A stretch of 64,000 nt of DNA from Weissella ceti (GTDB lineage Bacteria; Bacillota; Bacilli; Lactobacillales; Lactobacillaceae). The notes beneath the pieces are model-generated. The model did no database searches. It was given only the letters and a program-made list of their open reading frames with translations, and was not told where the DNA came from. Below are positions 55,968 to 63,210 of the stretch, piece after piece. The translations under genes were made by a program, and so were the position numbers. The stretch covers positions 1,116,001 through 1,180,000 of the forward strand of contig NZ_CP074441.1 of assembly GCF_018394055.1 (NCBI RefSeq). The letters are read 5' to 3'. Within the stretch, counting starts at the first letter, position 1; each line of letters opens with the position of its first letter.

Positions 55968-56041
55968 TGTTCCTTCAGGGACTCGAACCCTGGACCGAAC
56001 GGTTATGAGCCGTTTGCTCTAACCAACTGAGCTAAAGGAAC
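55968..56041 (-). tRNA. tRNA with CAT anticodon (Ile2-lysidine or elongator Met)
   Basis: 74 nt. Acceptor GTTCCTT pairs with AAGGAAC, discriminator A, no encoded CCA. D-loop AGTTGGTTA, anticodon loop CTCATAA with CAT at 56005-56007, T-loop TTCGAGT. The ACGGCTCATAACCG stem-loop resembles the Bacillus tRNA-Ile(CAT) more than its elongator Met, so the k2C-modified Ile isoacceptor is likely but not certain. Cloverleaf is intact. Confidence 0.9.
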
Positions 56042-56072
56042 CCCATAAATACTGTTTAATCGATTGATTAAA

Positions 56073-56145
56073 TGTCCCCTCAGGGGCTCGAACCCTGGAC
56101 CCAAGGATTAAAAGTCCTCTGCTCTACCAACTGAGCTAAGGAGAC
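56073..56145 (-). tRNA. tRNA-Lys (TTT anticodon)
   Basis: 73 nt. Acceptor GTCTCCT pairs with AGGGGAC (one G-U), discriminator A, no encoded CCA. Anticodon loop CTTTTAA with TTT at 56110-56112; D and T arms normal. It precedes the CAT tRNA by 31 nt and follows menH by 63 nt, all on the same strand. Confidence 0.95.
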
Positions 56146-56174
56146 AGTGTATTTATTAGAAAATAACAAAATTA

Positions 56175-56180
56175 ATTATA
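56175..56180 (-). promoter_or_regulatory. Candidate -10 element for the tRNA pair
   Basis: A perfect TATAAT on the minus strand, about 30 nt before tRNA-Lys and after the menH stop; the -35 is weak. It could start a tRNA-Lys, tRNA-CAT, menC transcript. Confidence 0.5.
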
Positions 56181-56208
56181 CCGTAATCCTTTTTTGAATG
56201 CATCCTTT

Positions 56209-57003
56209 TTAAAGACGATTCAATAATTCAACAAAGCGCTTAGGCGCTTCTAGATGAACATTATGTCCTACATCAGGCACAACAATCTGCTTACTTGTCG
56301 GAATTTCGGCTACAAGCGCTTGACCAAGGTTGGTAAATTTCTCATCAACAGAACCTGTGATGATTGTCGTTGGTATCGTAAGCGTTGCTAGATTCTGCCA
56401 ATGATTAGGCATACTACCTGTGCCGAAAGCACGTAGTGATGCGGCCATATTCGCGGGTTGTTGCCGCAGACGTTGCTGACGAACATGTTGTTGTACTTCA
56501 TCAGTCAATTCAGTTTGTGTGGCAAATAGTGGCAAATTTTCCCACATTGTCACAAAATCAGCCATGCCATTTGTTTCAAGACGTTGCGCAAGGCGCTCAT
56601 CTTTAGCACGTCGTTCTGCTCGCTCTTCGCTTGTTTGTAGACCAGCTGTGCCACTTTCTAAGATCAATTGTTCAATTAATTCTGGATAGATGAGTGCATA
56701 ACTCAATGCTAGTCGCGCTCCCATTGAATAGCCAACTAGATTAACGTGTGTCAACTCTAACGTCTGTAATAGTTCATGCAGTTCAGCTACCTGCTTTTCA
56801 ACGGCCATGTCATTCGTCTCAACGATTGGTGCATGTACGCCAAAGCCCTTTAAATTCACATAGATGCGCGTTCCATGTGGTTCAATGTGTTGAAACTCGG
56901 TTTGACTACCTAAAAAACCATGTAAGAATACCCAAGTTGGTTGTCCATTGCCCACGATCTGCACATCGTATGGATAGCCTTGTACACTAACTTGCTTATC
57001 CAT
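56209..57003 (-). CDS. menH: SHCHC synthase, alpha/beta hydrolase MenH
   Basis: 264 residues. Alpha/beta hydrolase with oxyanion segment FLHGFLGSQTEF, nucleophile elbow GYSMGARLAL (Ser near 94), the cap helices, and the catalytic His in VPDVGHNVHLE. In menaquinone synthesis it eliminates pyruvate from SEPHCHC to give SHCHC. It overlaps the menD end by 8 nt. Confidence 0.92.
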   Translation of the reverse strand: MDKQVSVQGYPYDVQIVGNGQPTWVFLHGFLGSQTEFQHIEPHGTRIYVNLKGFGVHAPIVETNDMAVEKQVAELHELLQTLELTHVNLVGYSMGARLALSYALIYPELIEQLILESGTAGLQTSEERAERRAKDERLAQRLETNGMADFVTMWENLPLFATQTELTDEVQQHVRQQRLRQQPANMAASLRAFGTGSMPNHWQNLATLTIPTTIITGSVDEKFTNLGQALVAEIPTSKQIVVPDVGHNVHLEAPKRFVELLNRL

Positions 57004-58669
57004 GACTCGCCTCTTTTAGCGCAGCAATACGATCAGCATGTACCGCAACGTTATCTTGACGCGTTGTTTGCACCTCAATGATACGTAAACCATGCCAAGG
57101 GGATGTCACCAACGTATCCAGTTCTGCTGCATCTGTAATTAATTGATAATCTGCATCATACAAAGCAGCAATTTTTTGAATATCTAAATTCTGTGGTGTC
57201 CCAAACATTTCTTCAAAATAATCATCTGCTTGTGCTTGCGGCAAGAATGAGAAAATCCCACCCCCATTGTTATTCGTTACAATCAATGTCAAATCAACAT
57301 CGTTTTGACGCGCTAACATCAAACCGTTCATATCATGGAACAATGTGAGATCACCAATGGGCAACCACGTTGGCTGGCCGTTAAACGCCATCCCCACAGC
57401 TGATGCAATTGTTCCATCAATCCCGTTAGCCCCTCGGTTAGCCATCGTCTTGACGACTGACTCTGGTTGCCAGTAATTATCGAAGTCACGAATCACCATT
57501 GAATTGGCTAAGAAGATTTGTTGTTCCTTAGGCAATGCTGCCAATGCGTTAGCAACACTCATTTCGGTTAGTACATCATTTTGTTGCACATCACTTAATT
57601 GTGTTTGTGTCTTTAACCACGCTTGTAAGAATTCAGCATCTGACTGCACATCTAAGTTCATCAAGTTAGCCAAGATTGTCATCTCATCCCCAGCAATGTT
57701 GATAGATGCATGGCGTGAATGATCATGCCCCAAATGTTGTGTCCCTACTTGAATTTCAAGCACCTTATTACTCTTCAACCATGGCAATACGCGACCAGAA
57801 ACTGGTGTTCCCCCAAATCGAATCACAACATCAGGAATTGCTTGTGTTGGAATGGCGTCTGCTGCAATCAACGAATCAATCCCAGAAATCATGTGCTTTT
57901 GCCCACGGACACCACTTAGTACGTCCGCAATAACCGGTACTTGCCATTTTTCAGCTAGTTCTTCAAACGCATCAGCGGACCAAGCTGATTCAGCTGGTCC
58001 CGCCAAAATAGCAATACGCTTATTCGCAAGCAACGCTTCAACTTCTGTCATGTCAATCGTTTGTGTTATTTCTACGAACGTTTGTGGTGTCGTGATTGGC
58101 CATTCTGTCCCAAGGTCTGGCATCAATGGCTTACGTAATGGCAAATTGATTTGCACTGGCCCAGCTGGTGCTGTTGTTGCTTCGTGTACCAAATGTTGGG
58201 TTTCATACATGATGTATTCAGTCACATCTGCATGCTCATCTTGCAGTGTTAACTCAATTGCACGCTTAGCGTGTTCACCATACATCCCCAATTGTGGCAT
58301 CGTTTGTGGTGCCCCCACATGACGCAGTTCTTGTGGGCGATCAGTTGTCAAAACAATCAATGGAACATGTGACAACTTAGCTTCCGCAATTGCTGGTAAG
58401 TAGTTCGCTGTTGCGGTTCCCGATGTCGCTAACAAAGCCACTGGCATCTGTTGCGTCTTAGCTAATCCTAATGCTAAGAACGCCGCATCACGTTCATCAA
58501 CGGCTATATGAATTTGGAATTCTGGATTAACATGTGTCACATATTCCGCTAGCAGTAGCGCTAATGGTGTTGACCGTGAACCTGGTGAGACAACAATATG
58601 TTGCACACCTTGCATTACTAAACTTTGAATCAAGTGTTGTCCATTGTTCGTTAAAACTGGATTAGTCAT
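56996..58669 (-). CDS. menD: SEPHCHC synthase MenD (thiamine-diphosphate enzyme)
   Basis: 557 residues. N-terminal VVSPGSRSTPLALLL (isochorismate/2-OG part), with a conserved Glu in HIAVDERDAAFLALG, and the ThDP motif GDLTLFHDMNGLML to NNNGGGIFSFLP near 425-455. It joins isochorismate with 2-oxoglutarate. Overlaps menF by 8 nt and menH by 8 nt, as in a single operon. Confidence 0.95.
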   Translation of the reverse strand: MTNPVLTNNGQHLIQSLVMQGVQHIVVSPGSRSTPLALLLAEYVTHVNPEFQIHIAVDERDAAFLALGLAKTQQMPVALLATSGTATANYLPAIAEAKLSHVPLIVLTTDRPQELRHVGAPQTMPQLGMYGEHAKRAIELTLQDEHADVTEYIMYETQHLVHEATTAPAGPVQINLPLRKPLMPDLGTEWPITTPQTFVEITQTIDMTEVEALLANKRIAILAGPAESAWSADAFEELAEKWQVPVIADVLSGVRGQKHMISGIDSLIAADAIPTQAIPDVVIRFGGTPVSGRVLPWLKSNKVLEIQVGTQHLGHDHSRHASINIAGDEMTILANLMNLDVQSDAEFLQAWLKTQTQLSDVQQNDVLTEMSVANALAALPKEQQIFLANSMVIRDFDNYWQPESVVKTMANRGANGIDGTIASAVGMAFNGQPTWLPIGDLTLFHDMNGLMLARQNDVDLTLIVTNNNGGGIFSFLPQAQADDYFEEMFGTPQNLDIQKIAALYDADYQLITDAAELDTLVTSPWHGLRIIEVQTTRQDNVAVHADRIAALKEASHG

Positions 58670-59825
58670 TTAGTTGCTCCTTAATCAATTCCAACATTGG
58701 TGTCATCTTCAAGTTAATTTCAGCCCACTCTTGCTGTGCATCTGAGGCCGCCAAGATCCCCGCCCCAGCAAATAATGTCGCTGTGTTACCAGCCACGACC
58801 ATCGCACGAATCCCAATCGCAAATTCACCATCGCCATCAGGCCATACGACCCCAAATGGTGCAGCGAATAATCCACGCGGCTGAGCTTCCACTGCCTTAA
58901 TTGTCTGCATCGCCCATTCGCGTGGTACACCACCCAAAGCTGGTGTTGGGTGCAAAGCCTTCATAACATCTAGGATATGACGACCATCTTTCAACGTTCC
59001 TGTAATTGGTGTGTACAAATGTTGAATTTGCGGTGTTTGTAACATAATCGGTGTATCTGCCCATGCCACGTTTGCGATATTCGTCAAACGTTGACTAATC
59101 TCATTCACTACTAACGCATGCTCTTCACGATTTTTGTCGTCCGCAATCAACGCTTCACCTAATACTTTGTCTTCAGCAGCATTTTTACCGCGTGGTGTAG
59201 ATCCAGCAACAGCGGCCGTTGCGAAGACGTGCGCATCGACTGAAACCAATCGTTCGGGTGTTGCAGAGACGAATAAGTTGCCTTCACGCTTAAACGCAAT
59301 ATGGTAACTCTTCGGTTGCTTCAAATTTAGATCACGCAATAATTGCGCTTGATCTAACGGCTTAGATAGATGTACTTCTTTTTGTGCACCAAGGACCGTC
59401 TTTTGTTTTGTTGTGTCGTTGGTCATTTCAGTGATTACTGCATCAACGCGTTCAACCCAGTTATCTTCTAGCGTCTCCTCTATAATCACCCGGGCTATTG
59501 GTTGTGTAATTTGTGGCATGACATCTGTCTTTAGATAGTTTTCGTCACCTAAAATGACTTGCTTATTAAAATCAATCACAACCTTTGGTGCAATAAATCC
59601 GGCCAATAAATCACGTTGATTTTCTGGTGTCGTTTCGTCAAATGACAAGCCACCAAATACTGGCACGACTTGTGCAGCTTGCCATGCTTTTAACGCCTCC
59701 ATATCTTCGGCAGTGTGACTTGACGCTACCCCAAATCCCATTAAGGTTGTTTGTCCATCGGCACTTTTCCAGTAAACTGCGTTGTCCGCTTGTGCAAACA
59801 GCTCAAAATAATCTTCAATAATCAT
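58662..59825 (-). CDS. menF: Isochorismate synthase MenF
   Basis: 387 residues, chorismate-binding fold. VFGGLSFDE in the N-terminal part, AGSTPRGKNAAEDK at about 206, EEHALVVNEISQRL, LHPTPALGGVPREWA and the C-terminal VAGNTATLFAGAGI, with the Mg-binding Glu residues. It converts chorismate to isochorismate at the head of menaquinone synthesis. Starts 2 nt after the DUF2075 ATPase gene. Confidence 0.93.
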   Translation of the reverse strand: MIIEDYFELFAQADNAVYWKSADGQTTLMGFGVASSHTAEDMEALKAWQAAQVVPVFGGLSFDETTPENQRDLLAGFIAPKVVIDFNKQVILGDENYLKTDVMPQITQPIARVIIEETLEDNWVERVDAVITEMTNDTTKQKTVLGAQKEVHLSKPLDQAQLLRDLNLKQPKSYHIAFKREGNLFVSATPERLVSVDAHVFATAAVAGSTPRGKNAAEDKVLGEALIADDKNREEHALVVNEISQRLTNIANVAWADTPIMLQTPQIQHLYTPITGTLKDGRHILDVMKALHPTPALGGVPREWAMQTIKAVEAQPRGLFAAPFGVVWPDGDGEFAIGIRAMVVAGNTATLFAGAGILAASDAQQEWAEINLKMTPMLELIKEQLND

Positions 59826-59827
59826 AT

Positions 59828-61024
59828 TTATCCCCTTAATTCTAATAGTCTATTTCGTAATTTATCATCTGCTGCAGTGACATACAAGCCTTTAATGCCC
59901 CAACTGATCAATACATGTAAGGTATTCAACATGTATGTCTGCGCTAAGGCTTTCAACGTTGCTGGATCTGTCACATCTGGACGACGCTTGTAAATTTCAC
60001 GATGTGTAACTTTATCAGTATTAACCACAATTCGATCATTCATGTCATCATATTCGTATGCCGGACTTAAAATAACACCAACATAATTCAAATCGAATCC
60101 TTGTACCGTATAAATTGACCCTACTTCGTTAATTGATTCTGGTCGTTCCGCCCAAGGTGTTTTTTGTGGATCATATTCATCCCAAGGTAAGTCGAAGTCA
60201 TCCATATACACATTGTGCTCATCTGGATGCCGACGTGGAAATCCAGTTGTCGCCACAATTCGTGATAGTCCCACTGATGCATCGCGTTCTTTAATTAGGC
60301 TGAACATATCTGACGCTTTATCGAAAACCTGAATATCATAATCACCATGCTCTTTGGGAATCACTCGTAACTCACCATGGCCAAACGCTTCTATCCATTC
60401 TTGGATGGCTTGCGGTGCTTGAACACGATGTTGATAATTTAAGTTCAGTTGTAGTATTTCACTGCCTACCAACTGTTCTTGTAACAAATCAGGCGTCCAC
60501 AACATCTTACTCTGCATCACTTGATCAAAATCAAACACGACGATGACTACTTTGGCCCTTTTAATAATCTCGTGAAGTTGATTATCTTGTGTAAACCGAA
60601 TATATGGTTCTGACTTTGATAAAAGCAAGTGTCCCTCATCAATCACCACGACATCCGCATGTCGTTCTTCTTTATCTAGACGATTAATCAAACTGGTTGG
60701 TCGGACATAGTCTTTTTGGCGTAACTCTGGGATGTCCGTTGTTAGCGCTTGGTAGACTTTTAGTAATTCCGGATGGTTAACCGTAAAGTAATTATCCAAG
60801 TCAGCAAAACCATCAACCTTATTCTTTACCTTGGTTTGTAGTCGACGGAAAAGCGCTGTTAATAACACACTCTTTCCTGTCCCAGCTGCCCCTTCAATAA
60901 TAGCGACATGCGGGTCATCTGCTTTTAAGCCGGTTTCAATAAACGCTTCTAACGTGGTTAAATCATTTTCTTGTTGTTTAGTTAATGTTGGTACATTAAA
61001 TTTCTCAAAAATCGCATTTGTCAT
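59828..61024 (-). CDS. DUF2075 family ATPase (P-loop, helicase-like)
   Basis: About 398 residues from the ATG at 61024; the frame open to 61045 uses TTG and has no ribosome-binding sequence. Walker A EGAAGTGKS near 46, Walker B VVIDEGHLLL near 127, and TTGFPR and YTVQGFDLNYVGVI motifs typical of DUF2075/UvrD-like ATPases. No role is known. The stop is 2 nt before menF, so it is probably in the same transcript. A TATACT ending 6 nt before the start codon could give a near-leaderless mRNA. Confidence 0.85.
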   Translation of the reverse strand: MTNAIFEKFNVPTLTKQQENDLTTLEAFIETGLKADDPHVAIIEGAAGTGKSVLLTALFRRLQTKVKNKVDGFADLDNYFTVNHPELLKVYQALTTDIPELRQKDYVRPTSLINRLDKEERHADVVVIDEGHLLLSKSEPYIRFTQDNQLHEIIKRAKVVIVVFDFDQVMQSKMLWTPDLLQEQLVGSEILQLNLNYQHRVQAPQAIQEWIEAFGHGELRVIPKEHGDYDIQVFDKASDMFSLIKERDASVGLSRIVATTGFPRRHPDEHNVYMDDFDLPWDEYDPQKTPWAERPESINEVGSIYTVQGFDLNYVGVILSPAYEYDDMNDRIVVNTDKVTHREIYKRRPDVTDPATLKALAQTYMLNTLHVLISWGIKGLYVTAADDKLRNRLLELRG

Positions 61025-61061
61025 ATACCTAGTATAACGCAACAAATCAAAACACTTGTAT

Positions 61062-61094
61062 AAAAAAAGAGAGCCACTTCTTAAAGTGACTCTC
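61062..61094 (-). terminator. Terminator of the phosphoglycerol transferase gene
   Basis: Stem GAGAGTCACTT with AAGTGGCTCTC (one mismatch) around a TAAG loop, followed by seven U residues on the minus strand. A second perfect 10-bp hairpin AAAATCTAAT/ATTAGATTTT lies just before it at 61097-61120, touching the stop codon. Confidence 0.88.
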
Positions 61095-61119
61095 CGAAAA
61101 TCTAATCTTAATTAGATTT

Positions 61120-63009
61120 TTATTTACCTGTCTTTTCTGGCAAGATGTGTCCGTATGTCTTGTTGAAGTTTTCAACTTGACTGATTGTGACACGGTCTTC
61201 ATGCCCTTCTGGACTAACCAAGTTCTTGTCATAGAATGGGCTACGACGTTCTAGTTCAGAATCAAAGTATTCCAAGCCATCACGTTCTAGCAAAGTCTTT
61301 TCGTTTGACATCAAATCAGTTCCAAGCCCTAGACGATCACCTTCAATCTTAACTCCCATATTTGAAAGAATTGTTGGGAAGTAGTCGAATGACGCGTATT
61401 GACGGTTATGCGTCTCAGGGTTCTTGTGTTCTGATTCTCCATTCAAAATCAAGTTGAATGTTGTACGGTTGTAGTTTGGATCAAAATCACGGAAGAACTT
61501 CTTATCCATACTTAAGTGATCACCAGTCAAAACGATTGTTGTGTCCTTGTAGAATGGTTGCTTTTGAATCCAACGAACAAACTTAGTTACTTCTGCTTGT
61601 GAATGGAAGATAACATTCGCATATTGCATGTCGAATGGTTCTGCCATCCCTTCTTCAACGTAACCGTTCGGGAAGTGTGTATCTGCATTTTCCATGACAA
61701 AGTTAAATGGTTCTGGCTTAGCAGCTAGCTTTGTAATTTCTTCCTTAGCGTATTGGTACAACTTCTTGTCTTCAAATCCCCAGAATTCTTCATAGTCGAC
61801 TGGAATCTTACCATTAGCACGTGCATATGAAACGTCGAAGATATCATAGTTTCCGTGTGTCTTGTAGTAAGTTGTCAAACCACCGAAGTCTGCGTCAGAT
61901 CCAAACATAACCATTTGGTTATATCCTTGGTCCTTCAACAAGTCTCCCATTGTTGTCGCTCCAGGCAAGAAAATTCCATCACGCCCATAAGTATTCTTAG
62001 CTGAAACCTTCAACGGAATACCAGCTGACATATTAACCATTCCAGCAACTGACCAGCTTGAACCATACGTTTGTTGTGGGCCACCGAACTTATCCGTGTC
62101 AGAGAAGTGCACACCTTCATCAGAAAGCTTTTGCAAATCTGGCATCAAGTTGGTGTTCATGTAACCACCATCTTTTTTCTCTAGGTATGAGTTTTCATAT
62201 GATTCTAAGTAAATATGAATCAAGTTACGCTTCTTCTTTGGGAATGTTAGCTTAGCCTTTTCAGGATCAACATAGTTGTCCTTTACGTATTCAGACGTTG
62301 TGTAACGTGAACGGTACAAGCTAACAACACGCAATTCATGCCCAGCAAAGAATAGACTTCCTAGTACGATTGCCAATTGCACAATCACAAACCAAATCTT
62401 AAATGTCTTTTCCTTCATGTGCCAGTTCTTAATAGCAAGCGTCCAGCTTCCCCACAACAAACGTAGGTTAATCATCACGATCACTAACCAGGCAACGATT
62501 GGCCCGTTCCAGACTGAATTCATAACTGATGAATCAGCACCATCAGTTGTTGATGTCAATTGGAATGACAATTGTTCTGGTGTAATCTTACCGAATGTAC
62601 CCACGAACCACATTGCCCCAACTGTAACAAATGTTCCAGCCACAACGATGATACTCATCACTGAGTAGCCAGCCCATTCACACGGCGTTAACTTGTGGTC
62701 TTCCAGTGTCAAACGAATTGGTGACTTGTGTCCGTACATACGTGCCAACATGTAGATGCCCGCAAGTACAGCCACAACCATTAGGTAAAATAGCAAATGT
62801 ACCCAATTTGTCATGCCTAACAAAGTTAATACAATGTCTTCAAAGTCAAACACGTAACGCATTACCAATAAAGCAAATGCATTTAGTAGGACTGAGTGCC
62901 ACAATACCACTGGAATTTGACGCCAACTCGTTAATTCTGGCCCAAACTTACGTCCACTGATATATGTTAGCCCGCTACCTAGCAGCAGGCACAAAATTAG
63001 ATAAAACAT
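61120..63009 (-). CDS. OpgB/GacH-like phosphoglycerol transferase (LTA synthase superfamily)
   Basis: 629 residues: about five membrane helices in the first 240, then an extracellular sulfatase/phosphatase domain. Motifs include IYLESYENSYL (first metal ligand Glu), GGPQQTYGSSWSVAGMVN with the likely nucleophile Thr and a following SAGIPL, FGSDADFGGLTTYYKTHG, and LTGDHLSMDK (Asp-His ligands). The SWSVAGMV...GIPL stretch matches OpgB and GacH more than LtaS, so it may add glycerol phosphate to a glycopolymer rather than make polyglycerol-phosphate LTA. Family from motif memory, substrate unproven. Confidence 0.85.
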   Translation of the reverse strand: MFYLILCLLLGSGLTYISGRKFGPELTSWRQIPVVLWHSVLLNAFALLVMRYVFDFEDIVLTLLGMTNWVHLLFYLMVVAVLAGIYMLARMYGHKSPIRLTLEDHKLTPCEWAGYSVMSIIVVAGTFVTVGAMWFVGTFGKITPEQLSFQLTSTTDGADSSVMNSVWNGPIVAWLVIVMINLRLLWGSWTLAIKNWHMKEKTFKIWFVIVQLAIVLGSLFFAGHELRVVSLYRSRYTTSEYVKDNYVDPEKAKLTFPKKKRNLIHIYLESYENSYLEKKDGGYMNTNLMPDLQKLSDEGVHFSDTDKFGGPQQTYGSSWSVAGMVNMSAGIPLKVSAKNTYGRDGIFLPGATTMGDLLKDQGYNQMVMFGSDADFGGLTTYYKTHGNYDIFDVSYARANGKIPVDYEEFWGFEDKKLYQYAKEEITKLAAKPEPFNFVMENADTHFPNGYVEEGMAEPFDMQYANVIFHSQAEVTKFVRWIQKQPFYKDTTIVLTGDHLSMDKKFFRDFDPNYNRTTFNLILNGESEHKNPETHNRQYASFDYFPTILSNMGVKIEGDRLGLGTDLMSNEKTLLERDGLEYFDSELERRSPFYDKNLVSPEGHEDRVTISQVENFNKTYGHILPEKTGK

Positions 63010-63099
63010 ATTTATTTCCTTTTTCTCTCTATAACATATGTATCACGTTATGTTGTCACAGCACTCCGTGTTTATCGCACTAAATTTTCCGATTCTCAA

Positions 63100-63138
63100 A
63101 AAGCACTATTTAAGTAGTATAACAAAAAGAAGTGCTTT
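63100..63138 (-). promoter_or_regulatory. Promoter with flanking inverted repeat, phosphoglycerol transferase gene
   Basis: Minus-strand -10 TATACT (63116-63121) lies between an 8-bp inverted repeat, AAAGCACT and AGTGCTTT (63100-63107 and 63131-63138). The -35 is weak. The repeat could be an operator or a hairpin in the early RNA. The other part of this gap (63010-63210) shows only the terminator of the permease gene. Confidence 0.45.
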
Positions 63139-63167
63139 CGACTGTATTTTTATTGTGCAATAAAACA

Positions 63168-63202
63168 AAAAAAACACATGTCTGTTTAAAACAGACATGT
63201 GT
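63168..63202 (-). terminator. Terminator of the APC permease gene
   Basis: Stem ACACATGTCTGTTT/AAACAGACATGTGT (one unpaired position) followed by a long U run on the minus strand, 9 nt after the permease stop. Confidence 0.9.
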
Positions 63203-63210
63203 CTAGATGC

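Noticed and set aside
55968-56041. Initiator tRNA-Met
   Set aside because: The anticodon is CAT but the stem lacks the three G-C pairs of an initiator (GGG/CCC in the anticodon stem), and the acceptor starts with a normal G-C pair.
57852-58322. Plus-strand open frame of 156 codons opposite menD
   Set aside because: Shadow of menD with no start signal.
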